From: Strigamia acuminata
Taxonomy: Eukaryota > Arthropoda > Chilopoda > Geophilomorpha > Linotaeniidae
Direction of reading: 5' to 3'
DNA length: 64,000 bases
NCBI GenBank assembly: GCA_949358305.1
Contig: OX442322.1
Coordinates: 5,704,001 to 5,768,000, forward strand
Shown here: positions 40,365 through 51,400 of the stretch, piece after piece
Numbering within the stretch: position 1 is the first letter of the stretch
How the letters are laid out: each line of letters starts with the position of its first letter
Position numbers and translations under genes: made by a program
Notes under the pieces: model-generated
What the model saw: the letters and a program-made list of their open reading frames with translations, nothing else
What the model was told of the DNA's origin: nothing
The model's database searches: none

Positions 40365-41738
40365 TCACTCTCCTCCTTCCGCTTGATCTTTCTTATCCTC
40401 TTCTTTGATCAACTCGAATGGGAGAATTTCACGATTTGCAATCTCGTACACAAATCGTAAGCGTAACTCACATGGCTCCCCAAACTGCATTAAGTCACGG
40501 TCTTCAACGTATCTTCTAGTGAAGTAGAGTATGGTTGGGCCACAGCTGTCATTATCCAATTGGTGCATACGTGGCGGGTCCCAACGTATGAATTTGTTTG
40601 GAAACTTTACTCCTGCATCCATCAACGAGTATCTTAAAGATTCCCACTTTGGATATGTGCGCTCTATTGGTCCACTTGGGTCATAAAGCACGTATTGGGT
40701 TGGCTTTTTCCGCCAATCCACTATGAAAAGCTGCCAATGCTCTTCAATAGGAACTGGAAACACCCAAATCTTCTTTTGAGCACTTGGAAGTCTCTTCATT
40801 AGCCAATAGATCGCTTCCTTTCGTTTAGCTGGGTCCACCATTTTGAAGACCCACTCAGATTGAATTGGTGCCAATATGGGATATCGTTCTTCTAACAGTT
40901 GGAGGTAGTGATCAACGACGCTGTCATACGTCCAGCTCTGTCGTCCCGGCGTTAGATCGCCTAATGCTGCCATCTGATAGTTCATGACTTTAATCGGCGG
41001 ACAACCTACGGCGTCGAATGCTAAGTCATATTTTGGCGCATTACTATAATCTAATGCAAGTCCGAGAGCCTGGACCTGTCGTGCAGCGTCCAACTCCACA
41101 CGGTATACCCGTATAGGAGTGGGAAACACTACACTAGGGTCCTGGAAGGACTCTCTTCTCGCTAGGGCGATGGCTTTTAAAATATTTTTTCTTATCTTCG
41201 CCTCCTGGATCAGCAAAGCATTCGCCCCTGTTCTCCACAACTGGTAGTCGGGCAATCCCATCACTCCTTTTAATTTCCTGGCTCTAATGGCGTTGACCAT
41301 ATTCCGGTGCTCCATTCGCAAATCATTTAATCGGCGTTTGTTTCGATCAACGGTGTGACGCATTTCTTCTTCCCGGATTCTTTTCGATTGCTCGTCAAAC
41401 ACTTTCTTCTTTTGTGCTTTCTTATCTCGTTTCAATTGTCGATTCTTACGACGACGACGCAATAAGCCTTCTTCACCCTTTGTTAATGGTCCTGCATATT
41501 TCTTTTTGTCTTCCTCCGCCTTTTGTTTTCCTTCTGTAAACGGGCGTGGGCAGTTAACCAATTCGTCCAAAGTTTTACTTGTGCTCGGCTTATTTGCTAA
41601 ATAAATTTCCAAGTCATCGCCTTTCTTAAGTTGACGTTCCAAAAGATCGCCCACTTGCATCGAGCAAACCGAATCCGCATCGCTGTCACTGTCACTACGC
41701 ACATCCATCCGATCAAATTTGCTTGCCATTTCGTCCAT
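40365..41738 (-). CDS. Gypsy 2 third ORF: Ulp1/SENP-like cysteine protease (clan CE)
   Basis: 457 aa from the ATG at 41738. N-terminus MASKFDRMD followed by an acidic Ser/Asp stretch; a Lys/Arg-rich, nuclear-signal-like and helical middle (RRRRKNRQLKRDKKAQKKK, about 93-113); C-terminal protease about 280-440. Catalytic order as in Ulp1: His334 (EEHWQLFIVD), Asp353 (YDPSG), Gln393 and Cys399 (QLDNDSCGP); the Gln-to-Cys spacing of six equals that of yeast Ulp1. The family cleaves SUMO-like or viral precursor proteins; the target here is unknown. It sits between pol and the 3' LTR, where env is found in errantiviruses. A homologue is in Gypsy 3. Confidence 0.88.
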   Translation of the reverse strand: MDEMASKFDRMDVRSDSDSDADSVCSMQVGDLLERQLKKGDDLEIYLANKPSTSKTLDELVNCPRPFTEGKQKAEEDKKKYAGPLTKGEEGLLRRRRKNRQLKRDKKAQKKKVFDEQSKRIREEEMRHTVDRNKRRLNDLRMEHRNMVNAIRARKLKGVMGLPDYQLWRTGANALLIQEAKIRKNILKAIALARRESFQDPSVVFPTPIRVYRVELDAARQVQALGLALDYSNAPKYDLAFDAVGCPPIKVMNYQMAALGDLTPGRQSWTYDSVVDHYLQLLEERYPILAPIQSEWVFKMVDPAKRKEAIYWLMKRLPSAQKKIWVFPVPIEEHWQLFIVDWRKKPTQYVLYDPSGPIERTYPKWESLRYSLMDAGVKFPNKFIRWDPPRMHQLDNDSCGPTILYFTRRYVEDRDLMQFGEPCELRLRFVYEIANREILPFELIKEEDKKDQAEGGE

Positions 41739-42153
41739 TCGGATTCTAATATATTATTTGAAAAGAAAATAAAATAAATTAATTCATTAATTCAAAATTT
41801 TCACAAAATTTTTCCAATTTCCATTCATTATTTCATATAACATTTCATGTTACACTAAATTACACTAAATTTAACAATTCTTCAACTAATTAGTCACTTG
41901 ATAATATATGCACACACTAAAATTTCATTTCGAAGATTTAACACAATTATTTAAGCCTAAATTTCCATTTCGCGATGTTATTTTCTCACAAAATTCGCGA
42001 TAGATTCGTTTCGTTTTTAAGCTATTTGTTCGCCAAATTCGTTCAAAATCCACTCTTTTCACTTACGGAATCACACACAAATCAACTGCTGCTGTTATTA
42101 ATGCTTTAGGTTTCTTTGAGTCACACAGTAAACCCGGTTCGTCTCAGAAAACC
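41739..42153 (-). other. Non-coding gap between Gypsy 2 pol and ORF3
   Basis: 415 bases, AT-rich, no frame with family sequence. It would be the leader, or hold the acceptor, of an ORF3 message. Gypsy 3 has an equivalent gap (59734-60421). Confidence 0.6.
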
Positions 42154-45100
42154 TTAACACAATCCACTGTAGTCACGACGAGCCTGTTTGCGAAGGCGAC
42201 GTGACCGGAAACTCTCGATTTCAGGTGGCGACGCGTCATCGACTGCGTCAGCGACACCTGTCGGCGGTTTTCGCAATTGATTTTCTTCGTTTTTCCGTTC
42301 GTCTTCGTTTTGCCATCTTTCCATAATTTCTTTCGGTCCATAGAGCGCTTTTAATCGCTCTTTTTCGCTTGGAATTGGGAAATTTGACACTTTTATTGTA
42401 TTTTCTTCAGGTTCAAAGAGTGTTTTTAACGAAATTTGATCGTCATCGCTAATGAATCGTTCTTTAGCGATCGGAATTGGCGAAATTGACGTGTTTTCTT
42501 CAATTTCTTGTTGTTTTTCACTCTGTGTTGCAGTTTCATCAGCAAATGTGACTTTTTTAGCTGTCAATTCTTCTAATATCTCCGCTGGAATTTCTTCTCT
42601 GGGTTTATACGGTTTTAATCGTTCAATGTTAACAACATCTGTTTTCTTTCCATTTGAACTTCTAATTTCGTAGTCATTTGGCGCGGTTCTTCTTACTATT
42701 TCGTATGGGCCTGAGAACTGTGGTAGGAGTTTTTCACTTAACCCAACTTTTCTATTGGGTGTTTTGAGATATACTAATTCTCCTGGGTCGAATTCCACAT
42801 GGACTCGGCCTTGATCGAATCTTTTTCTGCTTTTTTCTCCTTGCCATTCCAACCTTTCATTTGCTATTTTCCTAGCTTCTCTGATGAATTTCGAGGTTCG
42901 CAAGGTGAATTCTTTCTGAGGTAAGTTGAGGTTTACGTCCACGTTCAAATCAACTTCATATCCTTTCAAAAGATAATAAGGTGTATATCCTGTCGTTTCA
43001 TGCACACCGGTATTATATGAGAAAAGCAAAAATGGCAAAAAATCATCCCAGTCCCTCTGGTCCTTATCAACATAAATCTGCAACATTTTTGCAAACGTCG
43101 CATTAAATCTTTCTGTAAGGCCATTGGTCCTTGGATGGTACCCTGAAGTGGTTTTGTGTAGGGCTTTAAACATATTTGATACTTCTTCCACCATTTTGTT
43201 TCTGTATTCTGTGCCTCTATCGCTCAGGATTTCTCTCGGACTGCCTTCCTTCAACATTAACTCATAAAGTAAGGTTCTAGCTGCTTCCAATGCTGTTGAT
43301 GCTGGAGCTGCTCTAGCAATCACTGTCCGCGACAAATAATCTGTCATTACGAAAACATACTTGTTGCCCTTGTCGGAGGTCGGAAAACTTCCCAGTGTAT
43401 CGATTCCAATCCTCTCGAAAGGCTTAGATATCGTAGACCACGGCTGCATTAAACCTTTTGGCGCTGTTGTCATTGATTTCGAGCTCGCGCAATGTGGACA
43501 AGAAAGTACGTAATTTCTAACGTCTTTATATATCCGGGGCCAGAAGAATCTTGTTCTCATTCTCTTCCATGTTTTGTTTAGGCCCAAGTGAGCACCCGTC
43601 AGTCCGTCATGCATTTCCTGAAGTACGTCAGTTTTTAGATGCTGCGGAACATATAACAGATTTACTTCCGTGTCTAGGGAATTCAAAGAATTTTTCTTCC
43701 TAAACAACACATTGTCGAGAAGGACGAACTGCTTTAGAGGACGTCTTCTCTTCTTCGGAAGTTGCTCTACTTGATTCATTGCGGTGATCAATTCCAGTAG
43801 CTTCTTGTCCTTACGCTGCTCAGCAGGAAGGTCGAGCTGTCCGAGTAAAAGTGAGGGAACTATTTCATTTTCTTCCTCGCTTAAATCTTCTGGAATTCTG
43901 CTCAAGGCGTCGGCATCTTTGTGCGCTTTTCCGCTCTTGTAGATCACATCGAAATCAAAGTCTACTAGCTGTAGGCTCCATCTAGCTAGTCTGCCATTGG
44001 GATTTTTGACTGATTTCAGCCATTGGAGTGCCGAATGGTCTGTAATTATCTGGAACTTCTTACCATACAGATAAGGTCGGTACTTTTCAATTCCAAACAG
44101 AATGGCCAGACATTCCCTTTCTGTGGCTGTGTAATTCTGTTCTGCTTGGCTGAGAAGTCTGCTGGCGTAAGCTATCACATGTTCTTGTTTGTTTATCTTC
44201 TGTTTCAACACTGCTCCAAGACCATATGCGCTCGCATCTGTCGATACCATGAAGAGTTCTTCAAAATTAGGGTGCGCAAGCACTGGCACGGTGATAAGGG
44301 CGGTCCTCAATGTCTTGAAGGCCTTGTCATGAGGTGGGCCCCAATCGAATTTCTCGTCCTTCTTCGTCAAATTGACTAAGGGCTTGGATATGTCCGCAAA
44401 ACCTGGAATGAACTTCCTGTAATACGAACAGAGCCCTATGAATCCTCGAAGAAGTTTGAGGTTAGTAGGAACTGGAAACTTAGCTACGGATTCCAGATTC
44501 CTAGGGTCTGGTGATATACCCTCAGAGTCCACGACATGTCCCAAATACTTGATGGTGTTCGTCCCAAATGTGCACTTGCTCAACTTCACCTTTAAATTAG
44601 ATTGTCTAAGCTTGTCGAAAACGTTGTCTAGATCTTTCAAATGCTGATCGAATGTTTTAGAGAAAATGATAAGGTCGTCAATGTACGCTATACAAACTTT
44701 GCCCAGGAGGTTGCCTAAAACTTTGTTCATTAGCTTTTGAAAAGCTGCTGGACTATTGCATAATCCCATTCCTAGGACGTTAAACTCAAAATGTCCGCTT
44801 GAAGTGGTAAACGCTGTTTTTTCACGATCTTGTTCATCTATTTCGACTTGATAATATCCTTGAATAAGATCCATCATGGAGAAGAACTGTGCACCTGCCA
44901 GCTGATCTAAAGTGTCATCTATTCTTGGCAACGGGTACACCATTTTCTTTGTTATCGCATTCAAACGTCTCCAATCAACGCAAAATCTCCACTTACCATC
45001 TCTTTTCTTTATTAGCAATACAGGCGCGCTCCAGGGACTTTCTGATTCCCTTATCACTCCCATATCAAGCAATTTCTTTGTTTCCTCTGCTTCGACTTCT

Positions 45101-46098
45101 TTTTCCTTCATAGAACGACGATACGGTTGCAAATGTATTGGTTCATGGTCTCCAGTATCGATTTTATGCTTATACACTTGAACTCTTCCCAAATCCTTGT
45201 CAGAAACAGCAAATCTGTCTTGATTCTTTTGAAGAAGTTGTCGCATTTGCTCTTGTTGGTCTTTATTCATTTTGTCTTTTGCTATTGAGGAGTCAAAGTC
45301 AAAACAGTGTACCTGTTTTTCATCAAACACCCCAACATCAACCACATAATAAGCTTTTGCGATTGCTGACTTCTCCTTCAGAAAGACTGTCTTCTTGGTT
45401 GGGTTAGCCACTCGAATGATGCCTTTTCCGTTCTTGAAATCTGTTAAAGTTTTACAACCTATCACAGCAAATCTATCAGTAACATTATGCAATGGTTGTA
45501 CAAACATGTCCAATGTTATTGCTTTATTCAAATAGATGGGAACAATGCACTCATGCATTGGTGGAATTGTGATGTTCTTCATTACCCTCGCAACATAATT
45601 CTGATCAACAAAAGTTTTATTCATTGGAAATGACACTTCCTTTCCACTAGTTCGGCCCACAAAGATTTTTTGTTTGTCGTAGTCTAACACACACTTCGCG
45701 AACAGCATGAATGGGTCACTTAGCAGTAGTTCATAATGAAATCCTTTAACAATCAGGACCTCGATCCTGTATGTTAATTCACCAATTGTAATGTTCATCT
45801 TGGCTTTTCCTATTGGAGTCACAAGTTCTCCGCTTACCCCTTGTAGTCGTATATTTGGGCTTGGCGGGTATTTCAACTGTAAAGCTTCAGCAAGCTCTTC
45901 GCTGATAACATTGCGTTTTCCTCCAGTGTCCATAACTGCCTTGACTTCCATGTTGTTCACTATTACTGGAATTTCCAATAGAGATTCTGAAATGTTCATT
46001 TTGACTACGATTATCTTCTCTCTTCTATTCTTTCTTTTCTTCTTTGGATGACAACATCTTCCTTGTTGATGGTGACATCTTCTTTGTGGCCGACCCAC
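42154..46098 (-). CDS. pol: Gypsy 2 pol (protease, RT, RNase H, integrase)
   Basis: The intact 1314-aa frame is entered by -1 shift at the gag stop (the GTG at 46098 is not a real start; the frame is open through the gag end). Order: aspartic protease (VMDTGGKRNVI, with Gly-Gly after DT), reverse transcriptase (RDGKWRFCVDWRRLN, MMDLIQGYYQVEID, YIDDLIIFS), RNase H (STDASAYGLGAVL, TDHSALQWLK), integrase zinc head (HDGLTGAHLG, CPHC), DDE core (GIDTLGSFP, LSDRGTEY, GLTERFNAT) and a GPY/F-type module (LPQFSGPYEIVRR). The tail ends in RRLRKQARRDYSG, conserved in Gypsy 3. Confidence 0.93.
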   Translation of the reverse strand: MGRPQRRCHHQQGRCCHPKKKRKNRREKIIVVKMNISESLLEIPVIVNNMEVKAVMDTGGKRNVISEELAEALQLKYPPSPNIRLQGVSGELVTPIGKAKMNITIGELTYRIEVLIVKGFHYELLLSDPFMLFAKCVLDYDKQKIFVGRTSGKEVSFPMNKTFVDQNYVARVMKNITIPPMHECIVPIYLNKAITLDMFVQPLHNVTDRFAVIGCKTLTDFKNGKGIIRVANPTKKTVFLKEKSAIAKAYYVVDVGVFDEKQVHCFDFDSSIAKDKMNKDQQEQMRQLLQKNQDRFAVSDKDLGRVQVYKHKIDTGDHEPIHLQPYRRSMKEKEVEAEETKKLLDMGVIRESESPWSAPVLLIKKRDGKWRFCVDWRRLNAITKKMVYPLPRIDDTLDQLAGAQFFSMMDLIQGYYQVEIDEQDREKTAFTTSSGHFEFNVLGMGLCNSPAAFQKLMNKVLGNLLGKVCIAYIDDLIIFSKTFDQHLKDLDNVFDKLRQSNLKVKLSKCTFGTNTIKYLGHVVDSEGISPDPRNLESVAKFPVPTNLKLLRGFIGLCSYYRKFIPGFADISKPLVNLTKKDEKFDWGPPHDKAFKTLRTALITVPVLAHPNFEELFMVSTDASAYGLGAVLKQKINKQEHVIAYASRLLSQAEQNYTATERECLAILFGIEKYRPYLYGKKFQIITDHSALQWLKSVKNPNGRLARWSLQLVDFDFDVIYKSGKAHKDADALSRIPEDLSEEENEIVPSLLLGQLDLPAEQRKDKKLLELITAMNQVEQLPKKRRRPLKQFVLLDNVLFRKKNSLNSLDTEVNLLYVPQHLKTDVLQEMHDGLTGAHLGLNKTWKRMRTRFFWPRIYKDVRNYVLSCPHCASSKSMTTAPKGLMQPWSTISKPFERIGIDTLGSFPTSDKGNKYVFVMTDYLSRTVIARAAPASTALEAARTLLYELMLKEGSPREILSDRGTEYRNKMVEEVSNMFKALHKTTSGYHPRTNGLTERFNATFAKMLQIYVDKDQRDWDDFLPFLLFSYNTGVHETTGYTPYYLLKGYEVDLNVDVNLNLPQKEFTLRTSKFIREARKIANERLEWQGEKSRKRFDQGRVHVEFDPGELVYLKTPNRKVGLSEKLLPQFSGPYEIVRRTAPNDYEIRSSNGKKTDVVNIERLKPYKPREEIPAEILEELTAKKVTFADETATQSEKQQEIEENTSISPIPIAKERFISDDDQISLKTLFEPEENTIKVSNFPIPSEKERLKALYGPKEIMERWQNEDERKNEENQLRKPPTGVADAVDDASPPEIESFRSRRLRKQARRDYSGLC

Positions 46099-47429
46099 TA
46101 GTTTTCCTCTTCTTGTTGACCTTGTTGTGGGTTCTGCTTAGGATTAGGGTTAGTTTTACCACCCCCTTGTGTCCTTTTCTTCTTAAACCACCTTCTATTG
46201 TTTGGGTTCCCTCTATTTTCTTGAGGTTGTTGCTCCTGTGGCGCTGATGTGTTATGTTCACAACCATAACGATGCCAACATCCACATGAACGCGTTGTTG
46301 TCGGACTGCTATTTGACCGCTGTCTACCTCTATTATATCTACCTCTAAAGTTCTGTCCGCGCTGCGATGCTGGAATATACCACTCGCCTTGTATGAATAA
46401 TGGAACCGATTGTTGTGGCTCTACTGACTCACTCACGAGCTTTTGCTGTTTTAATTTGATATTTTCAGCTAATAACTCGGCGTAGCTTACTGGGGATCCC
46501 CCTGTTCCAGACAGTATACCTGTTGTCGTAGGGTTCACCTTTTCATCTACAACTTTTTTGAACATTGTGAGCAGTAGATCCGCTGGTTCTTCTGTTTTGT
46601 GACTTTCATACAATTTAAGTCTCTGTTCCATTTCTTCTAACGTCGATGGAAATACTGTTATCATCATCTTCTGCATTGCAGGCTTCAAACCTTGGTAAAC
46701 ATAATTTATTTTCTGAGTTTCAGTCATTTCTGGTAGAATAAACGCACATTCGGCCAAGACTTTCTTCATGAAGGCATCTGCTGTACCCTCTTTGTGTTTC
46801 ATGAAGTGGAGAGTATTGTAAACATTTTCTTGGCTTCTTCTAAATTTTTTCTCGATCTGTGGTTTCCAATCCGTCCATTTCCATGTCGGATTCTTCTTTA
46901 GTTGTTCCACAAACCATGCCAATCCATCAGTCTTTAAGGCTAATGCTAGATGTTTTACTCTCTCATCATCTGTTCCTATTGTAGCTTCATATGCCACTAG
47001 CCATTGGTCAATGTTGCCTTTTTCTGTATCGTAAGTGACGACTGGTCGCTTCTGCACTACCAAACTCTTCAGTAAGTCGGTCAATACGTCCGTTGGAGTC
47101 TGTGATGATGTCATTTTTGGAAAATTTGGTTCAATTGGTATTGGAACTGGTTTAGTCTTTACTGGTGTAAATGTCTTTATTATTTCTTCTAAACCTTTTT
47201 GTGGAATTAATTTTATTAACGGAGTAGCGAAATCCAACTTCTGTAGGATTGATTGAGGTTGAGATCGGACTTCTTTATCTTCCTTCTGAGGTTCAGTGTC
47301 AGATTCGGATTTAGCGTTTTTACTTTTCCTAGTGGTGATATTCTTCAAATTTGGCCCAGGTAACTGCAGATCCTGCAGATCCTGAAGGTTATCCAAGTTG
47401 AATTGTGACAATTTCACTGGCTTATCCAC
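46098..47429 (-). CDS. gag: Gypsy 2 gag
   Basis: 443 aa. A variable N-terminus, then the retrotransposon capsid domain (GNIDQWLVAYEATIG, LAWFVEQLKKNPTWKWTDW, about 135-190; DAFMKKVLAECAFILPEMT), then an Arg/Gly-rich tail (RGQNFRGRYNRGRQRSN) with CGCWHRYGCEH rather than a CCHC knuckle. RNA binding probably uses the basic tail. It ends GAG-GAA-AAC-TAG, the shift site for pol (46101-46107). Confidence 0.9.
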   Translation of the reverse strand: MDKPVKLSQFNLDNLQDLQDLQLPGPNLKNITTRKSKNAKSESDTEPQKEDKEVRSQPQSILQKLDFATPLIKLIPQKGLEEIIKTFTPVKTKPVPIPIEPNFPKMTSSQTPTDVLTDLLKSLVVQKRPVVTYDTEKGNIDQWLVAYEATIGTDDERVKHLALALKTDGLAWFVEQLKKNPTWKWTDWKPQIEKKFRRSQENVYNTLHFMKHKEGTADAFMKKVLAECAFILPEMTETQKINYVYQGLKPAMQKMMITVFPSTLEEMEQRLKLYESHKTEEPADLLLTMFKKVVDEKVNPTTTGILSGTGGSPVSYAELLAENIKLKQQKLVSESVEPQQSVPLFIQGEWYIPASQRGQNFRGRYNRGRQRSNSSPTTTRSCGCWHRYGCEHNTSAPQEQQPQENRGNPNNRRWFKKKRTQGGGKTNPNPKQNPQQGQQEEEN

Positions 47430-47971
47430 TCTGAAGCCTTATATTGCACTTTTTATTCACTTCACTAGCACTAATCTCTTTCTAAACACTGAATACACTA
47501 ACACGAATTCACTACCTGAAAACTTAAAGTGTTATTAGCATATAATACATAAATATTACACTCAAAATTACAAAGAAAATAATCCATCAATAACATTTCA
47601 AAACAATTTTTCAATTCCTATAAATTCACAAAATTTCCTGTAAATAAATATCAAAATTAGTATTTATACACTATATATTTTATTTATTCTAAATATAACA
47701 ATTGTAAATCAATTTATTAATCCCTAATAAACAATTAAACTCTATTTCTATTTCCAAAATGCAAATTATTTCACACAATGACATTAAATATTCAAGCTGT
47801 GACTTCACTTATTTTTACCAACTCTGAGTCATTCAAGATAATTGCTATAAAATCAGCAATTTTCAAGTTTTTATTTCTAGATTTTTATTAAATTATTTTG
47901 GCAATTTTGATCCAATTTTAATGGGATTTTAATTCTAAACGGGCTACAATCGAGACCGCATCTCCACCAGT
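47430..47971 (-). other. Gypsy 2 leader and primer-binding site
   Basis: Reading leftward from the 5' LTR: two bases, then TGGTGGAGATGC (plus strand 47958-47969), complementary to the 3' end of tRNA-Ala (GCATCTCCACCA), then an AT-rich untranslated leader of about 0.5 kb to the gag ATG. No other gene. Confidence 0.75.
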
Positions 47972-48473
47972 TGTTACGTGGCTAAATGGGGATTGATTTA
48001 GTCCTACGTGACATGAAGTTAATCAAGAATGACACAGGGTTTTATATGTAAAATGCCTATTGGCTTTATTATTCAAAGTCGGACATTTACTCATGTAAAT
48101 GTTCGGTCAACAGCTCTTATTACATTTGTTCATTTATTAACCTAAAATATAAATCATTCATTCAAATCAAATAAATAACTAAATAAGGATGATGCTGTTG
48201 TCAATTCAATTCAGTTTAAGAAACCTAGTCCTGCCTGACCGTCAACCGGCTGGCAGTAGTAGGTGAAGGTAACAGTTTGAGAATCAAAAGAGATCTGAGC
48301 TCTCTGGCTTAATCAACTCACTAAGTAAACTCCTTTTCCCCCTATCAACTAAGTTGAACGGTCTGTGCATCTAATTAGGTGCACAGCGCCGTCTAGTGAG
48401 AATTCATTGCATTAAATGCCTAAACAGAGCGAGCAGAGCCAGCCGATACACGGTACGGCTCTACCGCGTAACA
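47972..48473 (-). repeat. Gypsy 2 5' LTR, 502 bp
   Basis: Same length and, by eye, same sequence as 39455-39956, including the hairpin at 48083-48102 and the GGCGCT motif at 48385-48399. Confidence 0.95.
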
Positions 48474-48476
48474 ATA

Positions 48477-51400
48477 TTACGCCTCCATGGTTGATAAAGT
48501 GACGTTTCGTTGTTTGAACGTTCTCCAATATACGGGTGAATTTCCGAGCAATACAATAGTTTCTCCAACAGAGATTCGATCATCTCTGTTGTTTGCATAG
48601 TCGGAATCGCTGTAGCCAACGACCTCGACACGATCATTCGGGAAGAGCATCAATCCAAGGCTCTTTGTTGTCCTGAGGTAACTAAGCAAATCCAGCAATG
48701 CGATCCAATGGTCCCATCCTGGATTGGACTGAAATTGGCTAAGGATGTTGATGGCATAGGTTAAATCGGGTCTGGTTCTTGATCCAATAAATGCCAAACA
48801 TCCCAGTAGATTCCGGTAGGGAATTTTCTCCATAATCCTAAAGTCTTCGATCGTGTTGGGACATTGTTGTTTGGTAAGAATGGTAGATTTTACCATAGGC
48901 TGCGATCGTATCTTCACTAACTTCAAGTGGTCGTCGAATCTCAACAAGACTTTATTGATGTAGGTCTTTTGATGTAACACCATCTGCTCTCTATATGAGG
49001 TAAATTCGACGCCTAACAATTTTTTTGTCTGTCCAAGAATGACCAAATCGAATTGTGTTTTGACCATGTTCAACACATTCATGGCATCTTCATACTGCTT
49101 CTCAAAAACGACGATGTCGTCCACGTAGACTATTAAATATGCGACGCTTCCATATTTGTAGACGCAGTTGCACCAATTTACGTGTTGCAGTCCGAGCTCA
49201 AGCAAAGTGTCCTCCAATTCAATTCCCCATTCACGTCCTGATTGGTGCAAGCCGTAAATTGCTCGGAGAAGTTTACAGACATAGTTTTCCTTGCCTTGGC
49301 AAACAAAACCCTTTGGCTGGCGCATGTAAACAGTTTTGTGCAACTTTGCGTAGAGGTAAGCACACTTCACGTCGGCTTGGATGTAACTCCACTTCAACAT
49401 GCAGACAAGCAACGTGAACATAAATCAAACGATGGAGAAGTCAACTACTGGTGAAAATGTTTCTTTGTACGACTCGCCGTAGACTTGTGAGAAGCCCTGC
49501 GCGACAAGTCTCGCTTTGTAGCGTGCGATTTTCCCCTCATCGTTCTGTTTAGTGGTGTATATCCACTTGCAGCCAATTATCTTGGTGTCAGGTGGTGGTG
49601 GAACCAACTCCCACACCTCACGCTCGTGCATCGTATCAATCTCGTCGCACATCGCTTGATCCCACTGTTGTTTTTCAGGTGCATTGGCGACTTGTTCAAA
49701 GCGCGTTGGTATAAATACTTCGAGATGATTCGCTTCCAAGTCAACGTCAATGTCATCCGCAGTTACATTCGATTCGGAAGGCTTCTTTTTCTTTTTGTTG
49801 TCAAAAAAGTGCTCCGGAATGCGAAGATTGTGCTCCACACAATAGCGTTTGACCTCCGGAATTGAACGCAGTCTTGGTTTGTCGTATCCTTCAATTGTAT
49901 ATTCAATGTCCTTCTGCCCTGTTGGTCTTGCCTTCTCGGTCTTTTTCCATACGAGAGCTGGTATGGTCGGAATTGGGTTTGGAAAAACCTGTCCAGGTTG
50001 TTGCAAAACGTTTGGTTGCTGCACTGCTGGCAAGTTGTGTTGCAATGCATCGTCCGGCAGTCTAAACTTCAACCTGACTGGAGGTAAATCTTCTTCCTCT
50101 TTCTTCTTGATAGGTTGTGGCGGGGGTAGCGGTGGCCTCACATCCTCGTCAGAGTAGTATTGACGGTCATTGTCGTCCAGATTATCATTGAGATTGTCAA
50201 TGTATGTCGTATATCTCTCCGGTAGGCCCAGCACGCCTTCAACACCGCGCCTGCTCTCAACGAATTTTACGTCGCTGGTCTCAATAACTTTTGAAAAATC
50301 GGGTAACCAGACTCTGTACCCCTTTGTAATTCTGGAATATCCTAACATGATTCCATGGAGTCCTTTGTTGTCGATTTTTCCATCACGTACTCGCTTTTGA
50401 ACAAAACAGAGACTTCCAAATTTTCGTAAATGTCGAAGTGATGGTTTGCGGCCATAATATAACTCCATTGGTGTTTTATCTGAGTTTAACTTCGCAATCC
50501 TATTCCTAAGGTAGTTGAAAGTTAAAATTGCCTCGCCCCAAAAGCGATGTTCCAGTTGTGCGTCGTAAATGAGCGCTCGCATCCCATTTGCTAATGTCTG
50601 GTTTAATCTTTCAGACACACCGTTTTAGGCTGGTGTGTACGCATTTGTCCTTTCGTGAGCGATCCCTTGTTGGTCAAGATACTCTCCAAACTTATTGGAA
50701 CAAAACTCCATCCCATTGTCCGTGCGGATGGCCAAGATTGACTTTCCAAGTAATCTTTCAATTCGTTTTGCGTGTTTTTGGAAAATGCCGAACACTTCAT
50801 CCTTCTGTTTCATCAAATAAACCGTGGAATAACGGGAAAAATCATCCGTAATAGTCAGGAAATATCTATTTCCTGAAAGTGTTGGCGTTGAAAAAGCCCC
50901 GCATACATCCATGTGCAAAAGTTCCAACGGTTGCTTCGATCTAATTCCTGGTAAAGATTTATGAGAGATGGCCTGTTTCTTCGCCAGCGTGCAGACGTCA
51001 CACTGCGTGATTGGCACGTCCAAAATCGGTAGTCTAACTACTGCATCACGCTTGCTCATTTCTTGCACGCTTGGGAAGTGGATGTGTCCAAGTCTCTCAT
51101 GCCATAATCTCGCTTCTTCTGGATTGGAGGCCTTTCTGGTTGAACTAGTCGGTTCTTGCATTTGTTGTGTTTGTTGCCCGCCAGTACTCGCCTTGTTGCT
51201 TTCTTTCAACTTCAATTTTTCAATGTCTAGTTTTGAATCACTTGTTTTGACATAATAAAGTCTGTTCTTTTTAATTGCCTCCATTAATTGTCTCTTCCAT
51301 TGTGGATCGTAGATTTTCACTACTCCCGAGCCAATTGCCACTTTGCATCTGGCTTCGTCGATGCAAGGTCCCGACAATAGATTTCTCCTTAAATCTGGCG

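Larger units (their letters stand above)
39455..48473 (-). mobile_element. Gypsy 2, full-length element with Ulp1-like third ORF, TSD atat
   Basis: Two 502-bp LTRs, identical by eye (39455-39956, 47972-48473), with ends TGTTACG and CGTAACA, a target repeat atat (39451-39454, 48474-48477), a tRNA-Ala type primer site, gag, pol, third ORF and a purine tract. All three frames are intact, so it may be autonomous and recently active. Confidence 0.95.

Noticed and set aside
48477-50624. Stop-codon readthrough or recoding in Copia C pol
   Set aside because: Three different positions and two stop types fit random mutation better than programmed readthrough.
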